NCBI GenBank assembly: GCA_020636215.1
Contig: JACJYG010000006.1
Location: 1-64,000, forward strand
Direction: 5' to 3'
Length of the DNA stretch: 64,000 nucleotides
Origin: Lewinellaceae bacterium
GTDB taxonomy: Bacteria > Bacteroidota > Bacteroidia > Chitinophagales > Saprospiraceae
A model generated the notes under the pieces. That model had not been told where the DNA came from. It made no database searches and was given only the letters and a program-made list of their open reading frames with translations. The first letter of the stretch is position 1. Each line of letters begins with the position of its first letter. This document shows positions 63,965-64,000 of the stretch, piece after piece. The translations under genes were made by a program, and so were the position numbers.

Positions 63965-64000
63965 AACGAGGGCGTTCTTGAGTTAAACAATAGCGATAAC

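Overview
The window looks like the chromosome of a Bacteroidota bacterium, probably from the Saprospiria (Lewinella/Haliscomenobacter-like); the class-level placement is inference. The evidence is Bacteroidota-type promoters (a TAnnTTTG -7 box, with a TTG/TTTG -33 box where one is visible) in front of rpsL, rplO, infA, an ECF sigma gene and a DUF6660-type gene. Shine-Dalgarno sequences are scarce, one protein ends in a type IX secretion sorting domain, a TonB-dependent receptor carries an N-terminal carboxypeptidase-D-like domain, and a sensor kinase has a two-component-regulator propeller. No tRNA, rRNA, CRISPR array or prophage was seen.

Region by region: (1) 1-9.4 kb holds an intergenic repeat, two minus-strand genes for a 2-hydroxyacyl-CoA-dehydratase-type activase and its cysteine-rich partner, a CDF metal exporter, a CBM9-like lipoprotein, an SDR oxidoreductase and an acyl-ACP thioesterase. 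(2) 9.8-30.1 kb is one uninterrupted plus-strand str-S10-spc-alpha superoperon: rpsL, rpsG, fusA, rpsJ, rplC, rplD, rplW, rplB, rpsS, rplV, rpsC, rplP, rpmC, rpsQ, rplN, rplX, rplE, rpsN, rpsH, rplF, rplR, rpsE, rpmD, rplO, secY, map, infA, rpmJ, rpsM, rpsK, rpsD, rpoA, rplQ. It starts at a clear promoter, has internal promoters before rplO and infA, a perfect 14-bp hairpin between rpsD and rpoA, and ends at a strong bidirectional terminator. Several ribosomal proteins carry low-complexity C-terminal tails. (3) 30-43 kb holds an EamA transporter, an MscS channel, a hemerythrin-like protein, a LytS/LytTR two-component pair, a T9SS-sorted protein, an ECF sigma factor, a cupin, a TspO-like protein and EttA.

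(4) 43-55.5 kb holds an APC permease with a cytosolic C-terminal domain, a run of lipoprotein and exported-protein genes (aspartic protease, carboxypeptidase-D-like, ChaN/EreA-like, DUF1080), a Uma2-type nuclease, a TetR regulator, a Thermus-type isocitrate dehydrogenase, and dapF with a small membrane protein. (5) 55.6-60.2 kb holds a DUF6660-type Cys-rich protein, a TonB receptor with an HMA (metal-binding) domain, and a DegP/HtrA protease. (6) 60.2-64 kb is decaying accessory DNA: tandem palindromes, a 5' fragment of a group II intron inside imperfect inverted repeats, a lipoprotein and a miniature paralog of it, and a lipoprotein gene broken by an in-frame amber codon.

The observation I rate highest is a 28-bp element (23 of 28 bases identical, all differences transitions) upstream of both the LytS-type kinase gene and the ECF sigma gene. 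It lies 29 and 30 bp before the respective -7 box, which suggests that the kinase, its LytTR regulator and the sigma factor form one regulatory circuit. Other points of interest are the activase pair, the nearly leaderless DUF6660/HMA-TonB metal locus, and a family of unrelated 7-9-bp tandem arrays sitting just upstream of genes.
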